A DNA stretch of 64,000 bases from Paracidovorax cattleyae. Its GTDB lineage: Bacteria; Pseudomonadota; Gammaproteobacteria; Burkholderiales; Burkholderiaceae_C. The position numbers and the translations under genes were made by a program. Position 1 is the first letter of the stretch. Each line of letters opens with the position of its first letter. Below are positions 37,306 to 46,460 of the stretch, one piece after another. The notes beneath the pieces are model-generated. The model saw only the letters and a list, made by a program, of their open reading frames with translations. It ran no database searches and was not told the origin of the DNA. The stretch spans positions 1 to 64,000 of the forward strand of contig NZ_FNJL01000032.1 of NCBI RefSeq assembly GCF_900104515.1, read 5' to 3'.

Positions 37306-40300
37306 ATGCTGCGCAAGATATTTTCTTTCTTCTTCAACCGGTTCACGCTGGTGCTGTGCGGCCTGGTGCTGCTCAGCCTGCTGATCTGGTTCGTCGGTCC
37401 CCTGGTCTATATCAAACCCTACCAGCCGCTCGAGAGCGAGGCGGTGCGCGGCTGGATCATCGCCGCGCTGTTCGGCATCTGGTTCCTGCGGCTGTTCATC
37501 CGGTGGTGGCGGGCCAAGGAGATGAATGCGCGCCTGCTGGGCCAGCTGGCCCGCATCGGTGCGTCGGACGCGTCCACCCCCGAGGCCGGTCCCGGCAAGG
37601 AAGAGGTGGCCGAGCTCGAGAAACGCTTCAAGGAGGCGGTCGATGTCCTGGGCAAGACCCGCTTCGGGCAGACCGAGCAGGGGTGGTTCGGCCGCCTGTC
37701 CCGGCGCTACGTGTATCAGCTGCCCTGGTATCTCATCATCGGGTCCCCGGGCTCGGGCAAGACCACCGCGCTGGTCAATTCGGGCCTCGATTTTCCGCTG
37801 GCCGCCCAGTTCGGCAAGGCGTCGATCCGCGGCGTCGGCGGCACGCGCAATTGCGATTGGTGGTTCACCGACCAGGCCGTGCTGCTGGATACCGCCGGCC
37901 GCTACACCACGCAGGAGAGCGACGCAGCGCAGGACAGCGCCGCATGGTCGGGCTTCCTGAACCTGCTGCGGCGTTTCCGCGGCCGCCAGCCCATCAACGG
38001 CGTGCTGGTCACGCTCAGCGTGCAGGAGCTGCTGAGCGGCGGCGACGCGGAGCGCGAGCGCTTGGCGCGGTTGATCGGCCTGCGTCTGGCCGAACTGTGC
38101 GAGGGCCTGTCCATCAAGTTCCCGGTGTATGTGCTGGTCACCAAGACCGACCTGCTGGCAGGCTTCAACGAGTTCTTCGGGAACATGACCCGCGAGGAGC
38201 GGGCCCAGGTCTGGGGCTTCACCAATCCCTATGTGGAAGGGCAGGCGCAGGAAGACCCGGGGCTGCAGTTCCGCAAGGAATTCGACGGCCTGGCCGACCA
38301 GATCAACCGGCTGCTGCCGCAGCGCCTGCTGGCCGAGCCCGACCTGGCGCGCCGCGGCCAGATCTATGGCCTGCCGCAGCAGTTCGTCGGCCTGCGCGAC
38401 GTGGTCCAGCAGACGCTGTCCACCATCTTCGCGTCCTCGCGGTTCAAGGAGAAGCCGCTGTTCCGCGGCGTCTATTTCACCAGCGGCACCCAGGAAGGCA
38501 TGCCCTTCGACCGGGTCCTGTCGGCCTTGTCGCGGCGCTTTTCGGTGTCGCCTCCGGCCCACCCGGCCGGGGAGGGGCGCGCGGGCAAGAGCTACTTCAT
38601 CGAGACCCTGCTCAAGGGGGTCATCTTCAACGAGGCCGGGCTGACGGGGCGCAATGCCAAGAAGGAACGCCAGCTGCGGCTGCTGCAGGCTGCCGGCTTC
38701 TTCGCCCTCGCGGCGGGTCTGGCGGGCGCCACCATCGCCTGGACGATCAGCCATGGCAACAACCAGAACTACCTGGACGAGGTGGCTGCGAAGGTGCCCA
38801 CGCTCAAGCAGGCAGTGGAGGAATCCCGCGACGCGGATCCCGAGAACATGGTGGCGCTGCTGCCGCTGCTGAACCACGCCGAGGCCCTCGCCGTGAGCCA
38901 GCGCTACACCGGCGACTCGCCGCCCCTCAGCTGGCGCTACGGACTGCTGCAGGTGCCCAAGGTGCAGACCGCGGCCGATGCGACCTACATGCGGCTGCTC
39001 GAGGATGCATGGCTGCCCCGCCTGGCCCGGCACCTGCGCAATTCGCTGCAGCAGGCTTCGACGGCCAACCCCGAGGCCAGCTACGAGGCGCTCAAGGTCT
39101 ATCTGATGCTCTACGACCCGGAGCGCTTCAACCCCCGCGTGGTCAAGGCGTGGATGCTCAACGAGTGGGAATCCACGCTGCCCCCCGCGCTGGTGCAGTC
39201 GGGCATGCTGGACCAACTGGCGCACCACCTCGACCGGCTCATGGAGGACCGGGCCCTGGTGTCGCCGATTCCGATCGACCAGCCGCTGGTGGACGAGGTG
39301 CGCCAGCGCCTGGCGCAGCTGTCGCCCGCGCAGCGGGCCTACAGCCGCCTCAAGCAGTTGCTGACCACGGGCACCGCGTTGCCGCCGGACTTCACGCTGG
39401 TGCGCGCGGCCGGCCCCGAGGCCCCGCAGGTCTTCACCCGCCGCAGCGGCAAGCCGCTCACCCAGGGGATTTCCGGACTGTTCACCTACGACGGCTACTA
39501 CGGGGTGTTCTCGCACGAACTGCCCAAGGTGACTGCGCTGCTGGCGCAGGAGGAGACCTGGGTGCTCGGCAAGGCGCAGGGGCAGCGCAGCGTGGCCAAC
39601 GAGGTCATGACCGGCCAGCTCGCGCTCGAGGTCAAGCGCCTCTACCTCATGGAGTACGCCAAGGTCTGGGAGGATTTCCTCGCCGATGTGCGGCCCGTGC
39701 AGGTCGTGTCGCTCGACCAGGCCGGCGAGCAGGCGCGACTGTATTCGTCCGCCAATTCCAGCCTGGAGCAGTTCATCCGGGCGGTGGCCAAGGAGACCAC
39801 GCTGGGGCAGAAGCCGGGGTCGGGGGGCAGCAGCACCAGCAGCTGGCTGGGCGAGAAGATCAACCGCATCAAGGAGGAGCAGGAGCAGCTCAGCCGCCTC
39901 ACGGGCAAGCGGGTGAACGTCGGGGGGCTCGCGCCCAGCACCAACCTGGAAGCCGACCTGGTGGATTTCCGCTTCCGCGAATACCGCCGCCTCGCCACTT
40001 CCAACGGCTCGGGCCCCGCACCCATCGCCGCCAGCCTGCAGGTGCTCAACGAAGCGGCCGCGGTCATCGCTTCCGCGCGCCAGCAGGTCAGTGCCGGCGG
40101 CACCGTGCCGCCGTCGCTGTCGCCGGCCCTGGAGCGCGTGCGCATGGAGGCCAAGCGCGTGCCGCCGCCGCTCAACACCATGTACGAGGACCTGGCATCG
40201 TCCACGTCGTCGCTGGTCGGCCGCGACGTGCGCGCGACCGTGGGCAGCAACCTCAATGCCACGATCGGGACATTCTGCCGCCGCGCAATCGGCGGGCGCT

Positions 40301-40935
40301 ATCCCTTCACCAAGGGATCGGCCAGCGACGTGACGAGCGACGACTTCGCCAGCCTGTTCTCGCCGGGCGGGATGATGGACGAATTCTTCCGCAGTACCCT
40401 GCAGCCGATGGTGGACATCTCCACCACCCCCTGGCGCTTCCGCCAGGGCGTGGATGGAACGCCGGTCGGCGGGTCGGCCGCGCTGGCATCGTTCCAGCGT
40501 GCCGCGACCATCCGCGACGTGTATTTCCGCGCGGGCGGCAAGGTTCCGTCCATCCGCATGGACATCAAGCCGCTGGAGATGGACGCCTCCATTTCGCAGA
40601 TGGTGCTGGACATCGACGGCGAGGTGCTGCGCTACCAGCACGGCCCGCAGATCCCGAAGTCGATGGCCTGGCCCGGTACCCGGGGCACGGGCCAGGTCCG
40701 CCTGCAGCTGACCGGGGGTGGGGCCGAGAACACGGGCCTGGTGACCGAGGGGCCCTGGGCCGTGCACCGTTTCTTCGACAAGGCCCAGATCCTGCCCGGC
40801 AGCACGCCCGAGCGATTCATCGCCGCCTTCGACATCGGCGGGCGCAAGCTGCGCTTCGAGGTCACCACGGGCAGCGTGCTCAACCCGTTCCGTCTCAAGG
40901 CCATGGAGGAGTTCGCGTGTCCTGGCAATCTCTGA
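37306..40935 (+). CDS. tssM: T6SS membrane core protein TssM (IcmF)
   Basis: 1209 residues, standard length. Two N-terminal membrane spans (RFTLVLCGLVLLSLLIWFVG, then WIIAALFGIWFLRLF) are followed by a cytoplasmic NTPase domain with a complete Walker A, GSPGSGKT at 145-152, then a third span at about 464-485 and a large periplasmic part including the DUF1215 and C-terminal TssJ-contact domains. Some TssM proteins lack the Walker motif; here it is intact. With TssL and TssJ it builds the trans-envelope channel. The stop overlaps the tagF gene. Confidence 0.97.
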   Translation: MLRKIFSFFFNRFTLVLCGLVLLSLLIWFVGPLVYIKPYQPLESEAVRGWIIAALFGIWFLRLFIRWWRAKEMNARLLGQLARIGASDASTPEAGPGKEEVAELEKRFKEAVDVLGKTRFGQTEQGWFGRLSRRYVYQLPWYLIIGSPGSGKTTALVNSGLDFPLAAQFGKASIRGVGGTRNCDWWFTDQAVLLDTAGRYTTQESDAAQDSAAWSGFLNLLRRFRGRQPINGVLVTLSVQELLSGGDAERERLARLIGLRLAELCEGLSIKFPVYVLVTKTDLLAGFNEFFGNMTREERAQVWGFTNPYVEGQAQEDPGLQFRKEFDGLADQINRLLPQRLLAEPDLARRGQIYGLPQQFVGLRDVVQQTLSTIFASSRFKEKPLFRGVYFTSGTQEGMPFDRVLSALSRRFSVSPPAHPAGEGRAGKSYFIETLLKGVIFNEAGLTGRNAKKERQLRLLQAAGFFALAAGLAGATIAWTISHGNNQNYLDEVAAKVPTLKQAVEESRDADPENMVALLPLLNHAEALAVSQRYTGDSPPLSWRYGLLQVPKVQTAADATYMRLLEDAWLPRLARHLRNSLQQASTANPEASYEALKVYLMLYDPERFNPRVVKAWMLNEWESTLPPALVQSGMLDQLAHHLDRLMEDRALVSPIPIDQPLVDEVRQRLAQLSPAQRAYSRLKQLLTTGTALPPDFTLVRAAGPEAPQVFTRRSGKPLTQGISGLFTYDGYYGVFSHELPKVTALLAQEETWVLGKAQGQRSVANEVMTGQLALEVKRLYLMEYAKVWEDFLADVRPVQVVSLDQAGEQARLYSSANSSLEQFIRAVAKETTLGQKPGSGGSSTSSWLGEKINRIKEEQEQLSRLTGKRVNVGGLAPSTNLEADLVDFRFREYRRLATSNGSGPAPIAASLQVLNEAAAVIASARQQVSAGGTVPPSLSPALERVRMEAKRVPPPLNTMYEDLASSTSSLVGRDVRATVGSNLNATIGTFCRRAIGGRYPFTKGSASDVTSDDFASLFSPGGMMDEFFRSTLQPMVDISTTPWRFRQGVDGTPVGGSAALASFQRAATIRDVYFRAGGKVPSIRMDIKPLEMDASISQMVLDIDGEVLRYQHGPQIPKSMAWPGTRGTGQVRLQLTGGGAENTGLVTEGPWAVHRFFDKAQILPGSTPERFIAAFDIGGRKLRFEVTTGSVLNPFRLKAMEEFACPGNL

Positions 40936-41630
40936 TGCCATGGTCCCGCGCGCAGCCGCGCGTGGCCTGGTTCGGCAAGCTGCCCGGCCAGGGAGATTTC
41001 GTGGGCCGGCGCATGCCCCGCGCCATGAGCGGCGCCTGGGACGATTGGCTGAGCCACGGCCTGGGGCACCTCAAGTCCACCGCCCATGGTGACTGGGAGC
41101 GCACGTTCACGCAGGCGCCGCTGTGGTCGTTCGTGGCCAGTGGCAGCAAGGGCGCCGCTCCGTCGTGCGGCGTACTCGCGCCCAGCATCGATCGCGTGGG
41201 GCGCTGCTATCCGCTCACGGTGATGGCGGTGGGCGAGGGCGGCCGGCAGTCGCTGGCCGCCGACGGTGTGCTCGGGCAGTTCTTCTCGGAAGCCTGCGAT
41301 GCGGTCATCGAGGCGCGCAGGCTGGCCCTGCCGGCGGACGCGCTCGACAGCCGGCTCTCCCGGCTGCCCTGGCCTTTCACCGCCGCGGCGGTGGATGGCA
41401 AGGGGCAGGGCGGCGACATGGCGGGCATCCTCTCCGATCTCGGCATGGCGGAGGTCGCCGGCCGTGGCGAGGCGATGTTCTCCCGTGGGCGGGAGATCCT
41501 GCGCGCGGGCCAGGCTGCCAGCTTCTGGTGGTCGTATCCACCCGGGGCCGGCGGGCGCAGCTGCGAGCACTGGGGCGATCCCAACGAAATCCTGTTCCTG
41601 CGTCTGTTCGGCGGAGGCCCGAATGCATAG
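40917..41630 (+). CDS. tagF: T6SS-associated protein TagF
   Basis: 237 residues from a GTG inside the end of tssM; an ATG six codons later (40935), overlapping the tssM stop, is equally possible. The domain pattern of TagF is clear: RVAWFGKLPGQGDFVGRRMP, DDWLSHGLGHLK, GVLAPSIDRVGRCYPLTVM and SFWWSYPPGAGG near the end. In Pseudomonas and Agrobacterium TagF is a post-translational repressor of T6SS assembly that counteracts the kinase/FHA pathway. Here it is a stand-alone TagF without a fused PP2C domain, the phosphatase being separately encoded upstream. Confidence 0.93.
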   Translation: MSWQSLMPWSRAQPRVAWFGKLPGQGDFVGRRMPRAMSGAWDDWLSHGLGHLKSTAHGDWERTFTQAPLWSFVASGSKGAAPSCGVLAPSIDRVGRCYPLTVMAVGEGGRQSLAADGVLGQFFSEACDAVIEARRLALPADALDSRLSRLPWPFTAAAVDGKGQGGDMAGILSDLGMAEVAGRGEAMFSRGREILRAGQAASFWWSYPPGAGGRSCEHWGDPNEILFLRLFGGGPNA

Positions 41631-41672
41631 TGCCTGGCGCCATGGCGCGGGACGCACTGGACCGACAACCAC

Positions 41673-42713
41673 ATGATCGACATCGAAGAACTTCTTGAAC
41701 CCACGGCGGACACGCCGCCCTGCGGCCAGGACCTGACCTACGACGCGGAGTTCCTGGCCCTGGAGACCGCGGCCACCGGCAAGCCGGAGCAGCAGTTCGG
41801 TGACACGGTGATTCCCGCCGAGCCGCCCGACTGGCGGGACGTGGAGCGCCGCGCGCGTGCGCTGCTCGTCCGCACGAAGGATGCGCGCGTCGCGGCCCTG
41901 TTGTGCCGGGCCCTGACCAACATCCAGGGTGTGCGCGGCATGTCCCAGGGCGTGCAGCTGATGGCCTGGATGTTCGCGAGGTACTGGGACGGCCTGCACC
42001 CGCTGCCCGAGGACGGCGACCACTTCATGCGCATGAACGCTGTGTCGTCGCTGAACGAGATCACGGGCCTGCTGCGCGACCTCCGCCAGCAGGATTTCGT
42101 GCGCTTGCCCGGTGGCACGATCAGCGTGCGGGATGCGGAGGCGGTGGCGCGCGGCGCGACTGCCGAAGGGAGCCTGCGCATCTCGCTGGACCAGCTGCGG
42201 GTGGCGCTGGCGCAGGCGTGGCAGCAGGGCGACGAGTTTCTGCGCGCCTGGAGCACGGCGAGCGAAGCGCTGCGCAGCCTGCAAACGACGTTCCGCGACC
42301 GGCTGGAAAGCTCGCAGGTGCCCGATCTGGAGCAGTTCCAGTCGCTGCTGGTGGTCCTGAACGACCTGGTACCGCATGCCCCCGTCGGCATGGCCGATGG
42401 CACTGCGGCGCCGGCGGAGGAGGGAGCCGCACCGGGGGGCGGGGGCACCGCGGCGGGCATCGGCGCGGCCGGCGAACCCGCCGGTGTGGCCGCCAGGCCG
42501 GCAGGGCTGCGCACCCGCGACGACGCGCTGGCGCAGCTGCTGCTGGTGGCCGAGTTCCTGGAGCGCACCGAGCCCACCAATCCCGCGCCGCTGCTGATCC
42601 GCCGAGCGGCCAAGCTGATGGGCCTGAGCTTTCTCGACATCCTGCGCGAGCTGTCCCCCGACAGCGTCGGCCAGGTCGAAACGATCACGGGAGGGCAAAA
42701 CCCGTCGCCCTGA
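41673..42713 (+). CDS. tssA: T6SS cap/baseplate protein TssA
   Basis: 346 residues with the N-terminal ImpA domain (IDIEELLEPTADTPPCGQDL, YDAEFLALETAATGKPEQQF, WRDVERRARALLVRTKD, ALTNIQGVRGMSQGVQLMAW, YWDGLHPLPEDGDHFMRMNA). A Gly/Ala-rich linker follows, then a short C-terminal helical domain (RDDALAQLLLVAEFLERTEP, LIRRAAKLMGLSFLDILREL). The short C terminus fits the class of TssA that pairs with a separate TagJ-like accessory. TssA coordinates tail tube and sheath polymerisation. A 161-bp gap with no obvious terminator separates it from tssB. Confidence 0.94.
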   Translation: MIDIEELLEPTADTPPCGQDLTYDAEFLALETAATGKPEQQFGDTVIPAEPPDWRDVERRARALLVRTKDARVAALLCRALTNIQGVRGMSQGVQLMAWMFARYWDGLHPLPEDGDHFMRMNAVSSLNEITGLLRDLRQQDFVRLPGGTISVRDAEAVARGATAEGSLRISLDQLRVALAQAWQQGDEFLRAWSTASEALRSLQTTFRDRLESSQVPDLEQFQSLLVVLNDLVPHAPVGMADGTAAPAEEGAAPGGGGTAAGIGAAGEPAGVAARPAGLRTRDDALAQLLLVAEFLERTEPTNPAPLLIRRAAKLMGLSFLDILRELSPDSVGQVETITGGQNPSP

Positions 42714-42874
42714 TTTGGAAAACGAAATGTAACAGCGGTGTTTTGTTGCCGGCCGGATACTTGTCCAGCAGGCACGCTGCCGGAAGAGGCGGTGGAGGGC
42801 CCGCTGTGCGCATGCACTGGCGGTGAAGGCCGGCCAATCTCTGTTTTTAGCCTTACGAGAGAGAAGATTTCACT

Positions 42875-43423
42875 ATGGTGACCTTAAGCAAGACCGGCAA
42901 GAGCGGTCAGAAGTTCATTGCCCGCAACCGCGCCCCGCGCGTGCAGATCGAATACGACGTCGAAATCTACGGCTCCGAGAAGAAGGTGCAGATTCCCTTC
43001 GTCATGGGCGTGATGGCGGATCTCTCGGGCAAGCCGGTGGACCCTCTGCCGGAGATCGGGGACCGCAAGTTCCTCGACATCGACATCGACAACTTCGACG
43101 CGCGCATGAAGTCGATCAAGCCGCGCGCATCGTTCAACGTGCCCAACACGCTGACGGGCGACGGCCGCCTGCACATCGACCTGACGTTCGAGAGCATGGA
43201 CGACTTCTCTCCTGCCGCCATCGCGCGCAAGGTGGGCGCCCTCAATTCCCTGCTGGAGGCCCGCACCCAGCTGCACAACCTGCTGTCGTACATGGACGGC
43301 AAGCAGGGTGCCGAGGAACTTATCAGCAAGGTGCTGAAGGACCCGGCGCTGCTCAAGTCGCTGGCCGCGATGCCCAACCGGCCCGCAGGCGGCGTGACCG
43401 AGAAGACCGACGACGCTCAGTGA
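42875..43423 (+). CDS. tssB: T6SS contractile sheath small subunit TssB (VipA)
   Basis: 182 residues, a little longer than the usual 165-170 residues. Motifs are SGQKFIARNRAPRVQIEYDV, KKVQIPFVMGVMADLSG, RKFLDIDIDNFDARMKSIKP and LTFESMDDFSPAAIARKV. It pairs with TssC to form the contractile sheath. It is preceded by AGAGAGAAG at good distance and followed by tssC after 13 bp; the two are certainly cotranscribed. Confidence 0.97.
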   Translation: MVTLSKTGKSGQKFIARNRAPRVQIEYDVEIYGSEKKVQIPFVMGVMADLSGKPVDPLPEIGDRKFLDIDIDNFDARMKSIKPRASFNVPNTLTGDGRLHIDLTFESMDDFSPAAIARKVGALNSLLEARTQLHNLLSYMDGKQGAEELISKVLKDPALLKSLAAMPNRPAGGVTEKTDDAQ

Positions 43424-43436
43424 AAGGGACAGCCGC

Positions 43437-44936
43437 ATGAACACGACGACCTCTCTGGACGCGGTGCAGGGCACCCAGACGCTCGAAGGCAGCGAATTCA
43501 CGTCGCTGCTGCAGAAGGAATTCAAGCCCAAGACCGACCAGGCGCGCGAAGCGGTCGAATCGGCCGTGCAGACGCTCGCGCAGCAGGCCCTGGCCGCATC
43601 GGCCACGCTGTCGGACGACGCATACCAGACCGTCCAGGCCATCATCGCCGAGATCGACCGCAAGCTCTCCGAGCAGATCAACCTGATCATCCACCACAGC
43701 GAGTTCCAGCAGCTCGAGGGCGCATGGCGGGGCCTGCACCACCTGGTCCACAACACCGAGGTGGACGAGCTGCTCAAGATCCGCGTGATGAACATCTCCA
43801 AGAAGGAGCTGCACCGGAACATGCGCCGCTTCAAGGGCGTGGGCTGGGACCAGAGCCCCATCTTCAAGAAGGTGTACGAAGAGGAGTACGGCCAGTTCGG
43901 CGGCGAACCGTTCGGGTGCCTGGTGGGCGACTACTACTTCGACCACAGCCCGCCGGACGTGGAGCTGCTCGGCGAGATGGCGAAGGTGTCCGCGGCCGCC
44001 CACTGCCCGTTCATCGCCGGCGCGTCTCCCGCGATGATGCAGATGGACTCCTGGCAGGAACTGGCCAATCCCCGCGACCTGACCAAGATCTTCACCAACA
44101 CCGAGTACGCCGCGTGGCGCAGCCTGCGCGACTCCGACGATTCGAAATACATCGGCCTCGCGATGCCGCGCTTCCTCGCGCGCCTGCCCTACGGCGCGAA
44201 GACCAATCCGGTGGACGAGTTCGACTTCGAGGAGGAAACGGCCGGCGGCGACCACAGCAAGTACGCGTGGGCGAACTCCGCCTATGCGATGGCCGTGAAC
44301 ATCAACCGCTCGTTCAAGTACTACGGCTGGTGCACCTCTATTCGCGGGGTGGAGTCCGGCGGCGCGGTGGACAACCTGCCGGCGCACACTTTCCCGACGG
44401 ACGACGGTGGCGTGGACATGAAGTGCCCGACCGAGATCGCCATCAGCGACCGGCGCGAGGCCGAACTGGCCAAGAACGGCTTCATGCCGCTGGTCCACCG
44501 CAAGAACTCCGACGTGGCCGCCTTCATCGGCGCACAGTCGCTGCACAAGCCGGCCGAGTACTACGACCCGGACGCCACGGCGAACGCCAACCTGTCTGCG
44601 CGCCTGCCCTACATGTTCGCGTGCTGCCGTTTCGCGCACTACCTCAAGTGCATCGTGCGCGACAAGATCGGCTCGTTCAAGGAGCGCTCCGACATGGAGC
44701 GCTGGCTGAACGACTGGATCATGAACTACGTGGACGGCGACCCGGCCAACTCCTCGCAGGAGACCAAGGCCCGCAAGCCGCTGGCCGCGGCCGAGGTGCA
44801 GGTGGCCGAAGTGGAAGGCAACCCGGGCTACTACACGTCCAAGTTCTTCCTGCGCCCGCACTACCAGCTCGAAGGCCTGACCGTGTCCCTGCGGCTGGTG
44901 TCGAAGCTGCCGTCGGTGAAGCAGGCGGGCAACTGA
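43437..44936 (+). CDS. tssC: T6SS contractile sheath large subunit TssC (VipB)
   Basis: 499 residues, standard length. It starts with a variable N terminus, then INLIIHHSEFQQLEGAWRGL, GGEPFGCLVGDYYFDHSP, HCPFIAGASPAMMQMDSWQE, IGLAMPRFLARLPYG and the C-terminal sheath core ending VSLRLVSKLPSVKQAGN. Together with TssB it forms the contracting tube recycled by ClpV. A palindromic, strongly structured gap follows before tagJ. Confidence 0.97.
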   Translation: MNTTTSLDAVQGTQTLEGSEFTSLLQKEFKPKTDQAREAVESAVQTLAQQALAASATLSDDAYQTVQAIIAEIDRKLSEQINLIIHHSEFQQLEGAWRGLHHLVHNTEVDELLKIRVMNISKKELHRNMRRFKGVGWDQSPIFKKVYEEEYGQFGGEPFGCLVGDYYFDHSPPDVELLGEMAKVSAAAHCPFIAGASPAMMQMDSWQELANPRDLTKIFTNTEYAAWRSLRDSDDSKYIGLAMPRFLARLPYGAKTNPVDEFDFEEETAGGDHSKYAWANSAYAMAVNINRSFKYYGWCTSIRGVESGGAVDNLPAHTFPTDDGGVDMKCPTEIAISDRREAELAKNGFMPLVHRKNSDVAAFIGAQSLHKPAEYYDPDATANANLSARLPYMFACCRFAHYLKCIVRDKIGSFKERSDMERWLNDWIMNYVDGDPANSSQETKARKPLAAAEVQVAEVEGNPGYYTSKFFLRPHYQLEGLTVSLRLVSKLPSVKQAGN

Positions 44937-44949
44937 CCCTTCGGGGCGT

Positions 44950-44967
44950 GCGGCAGCATGCTGCCGC
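44950..44967. repeat. Perfect 18-bp palindrome between tssC and tagJ
   Basis: The sequence GCGGCAGCATGCTGCCGC is its own reverse complement. A further GC-rich inverted repeat (GGCAGGG ... CCCTGCC, with GGGGCGCGCCCC) follows within 40 bp. No T run is present, so this is not a standard terminator. It may protect the 3' end of the tssBC message or lower expression of the downstream genes. Confidence 0.55.
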
Positions 44968-45060
44968 GCCCGCTGGGCGGCAGGGTGGCGTGGCGGGGCG
45001 CGCCCCTGCCGCCGGTTCCCCGCCAGCGGAGAACCCATAACTATTTTTGCGGACCACCGC

Positions 45061-45849
45061 ATGCAATCCATGAATTTCGACTTCAAGCGCCCGCTGGACC
45101 GCCAGCTGGCCGAGCTCAAGGACGCCATCCGGGCCAGGCCGCAGGATGCGTCGCTGCGGGTGTTCTATTTCCAGGTCCTGGCGGTGTACGGCGAGTGGCA
45201 GAAGGCGCTGGACCAGCTGCAGATCTGTGCCCAGCTGGACCGCAAGGCGGAAGCCATGGCGCGTGCCTACCGCGAGGTCATCCTCTGCGAGGTCGCGCGC
45301 CGCGAGGTGTTCGCGGGCAAGCGCACGCCCAACATCCTCGGGGAGCCGCCCGAGTGGCTGGGATGGCTGGTGGAAGGCCTGCAATGCCTGGCCGAAGGCC
45401 GCGCCGCGCAGGCGGCTGAACTGCGCGCCGCCGCATTCGAGCAGGCGCCGGCATCGGCCGGCGAGATCGACGGCGAGGCGTTCGAGTGGATCGCCGATTC
45501 CGACGCGCGCCTGGGCCCGGTCTGCGAGCTCTATGCCAACGGCAGCTACTACTGGGTGCCGTTTTCCAGCGTGTCGCAGATCGTTTTCGAGAAGCCGCAG
45601 GACCTGCGCGATCTCGTCTGGTCGGCCTGCGAGATCACGCTGCACAACGGCGGCGTGATGCACGGCTTCATTCCCACGCGCTATCCCGGCTCCGAGACCG
45701 CGGACCGCGACGAGATCCGGCTGGCACGCGCCACCGAGTGGCGCGATCTGGGGGACGACCAGGCGACGGGCTGGGGCCAGCGCGTATGGGCCACGGACCA
45801 GGGCGACGCCGCGCTGCTCGACGTGCGCCGGGTGAAGTTGTCCAGCTGA
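45061..45849 (+). CDS. tagJ: T6SS accessory protein TagJ (ImpE/SciE family)
   Basis: 262 residues. The N-terminal half is TPR-like helical (LKDAIRARPQDASLRVFYFQ, VYGEWQKALDQLQICAQLD, MARAYREVILCEVARREVF). The C-terminal half is the ImpE-specific beta domain (GEAFEWIADSDARLGPVCEL, YYWVPFSSVSQIVFEKPQDL, GFIPTRYPGSE). TagJ binds the N-terminal helix of the small sheath subunit and is thought to assist ClpV or sheath dynamics. An ATG three codons later is an alternative start. Confidence 0.92.
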   Translation: MQSMNFDFKRPLDRQLAELKDAIRARPQDASLRVFYFQVLAVYGEWQKALDQLQICAQLDRKAEAMARAYREVILCEVARREVFAGKRTPNILGEPPEWLGWLVEGLQCLAEGRAAQAAELRAAAFEQAPASAGEIDGEAFEWIADSDARLGPVCELYANGSYYWVPFSSVSQIVFEKPQDLRDLVWSACEITLHNGGVMHGFIPTRYPGSETADRDEIRLARATEWRDLGDDQATGWGQRVWATDQGDAALLDVRRVKLSS

Positions 45850-45865
45850 CCGGGGCGGGCGGGCC

Positions 45866-46387
45866 ATGGCGACGCAGGGCAGGGACAAGTACGGCAACGG
45901 CAAGGACCGGCTGCAGCCGGCGCTGCTGGACCGGCTGACCGACCATGAGCCCTCGCGGCGCACGGAGCGGGCGGAGTCGGTCTATGTGACCGAGCCACGC
46001 CTGCGGCAGGCGCTGCTGCGCGATCTGAACTGGCTGCTGAACGCGTCGGATGCGTCGTCGCACATCGATTTCGAGGGTTTGCCCCATGCCGAGCGGTCCG
46101 TGCTGAACTTCGGCATGAAGCCGCTGGCCGGCCAACTGCTCTCGGAACTCGACTGGAAGGACGTGGAAGCGGCCATCCTCAAGTCGATCCTGCAGCACGA
46201 GCCCCGCATCCTGCCCCATACCCTGAGCGTGACGCTGGCGCCTTCCAGCAAGCTGTTCAACCACCACAACACCCTGCAGTTCGAGATCCGGTGCCAGTTC
46301 TGGTCGTCTCCCTATCCCCTGGAGCTGCTGCTCAAGACCAGCCTCGACCTGGAGACCGGGCAGGTGTCCGTGTCCGAGCAGCGGTGA
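45866..46387 (+). CDS. tssE: T6SS baseplate subunit TssE (gp25-like)
   Basis: 173 residues. The GPW/gp25 lysozyme-like fold motifs are LQPALLDRLTDHEP, YVTEPRLRQALLRDLNWLLN, the SVLNFGMKPLAG segment, ILQHEPRILPHTLSVTLAPS and FEIRCQFWSSPYPLELLLKT. It is homologous to phage T4 gp25 and nucleates sheath assembly on the baseplate. The start lies 16 bp after tagJ; tssF follows after 73 bp. Confidence 0.94.
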   Translation: MATQGRDKYGNGKDRLQPALLDRLTDHEPSRRTERAESVYVTEPRLRQALLRDLNWLLNASDASSHIDFEGLPHAERSVLNFGMKPLAGQLLSELDWKDVEAAILKSILQHEPRILPHTLSVTLAPSSKLFNHHNTLQFEIRCQFWSSPYPLELLLKTSLDLETGQVSVSEQR

Positions 46388-46460
46388 GGTTGCGTGCAAT
46401 GGGCCGCTCCGGGCAGGCCCGCCTGATGGCCGCGGCGGCGCGGCCTGGAGCTTTTCTGAC

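Noticed and set aside
35815-40941. Open frame of 1708 residues on the minus strand across tssL and tssM
   Set aside because: Antisense to genuine T6SS genes and composed of repetitive Ala/Gly/Arg/His/Gln; no recognisable domain.
37356-41630. Very long plus-strand frame reading through tssM into tagF
   Set aside because: The tssM part is in the wrong phase relative to clear IcmF motifs; only its last part (tagF) is real.
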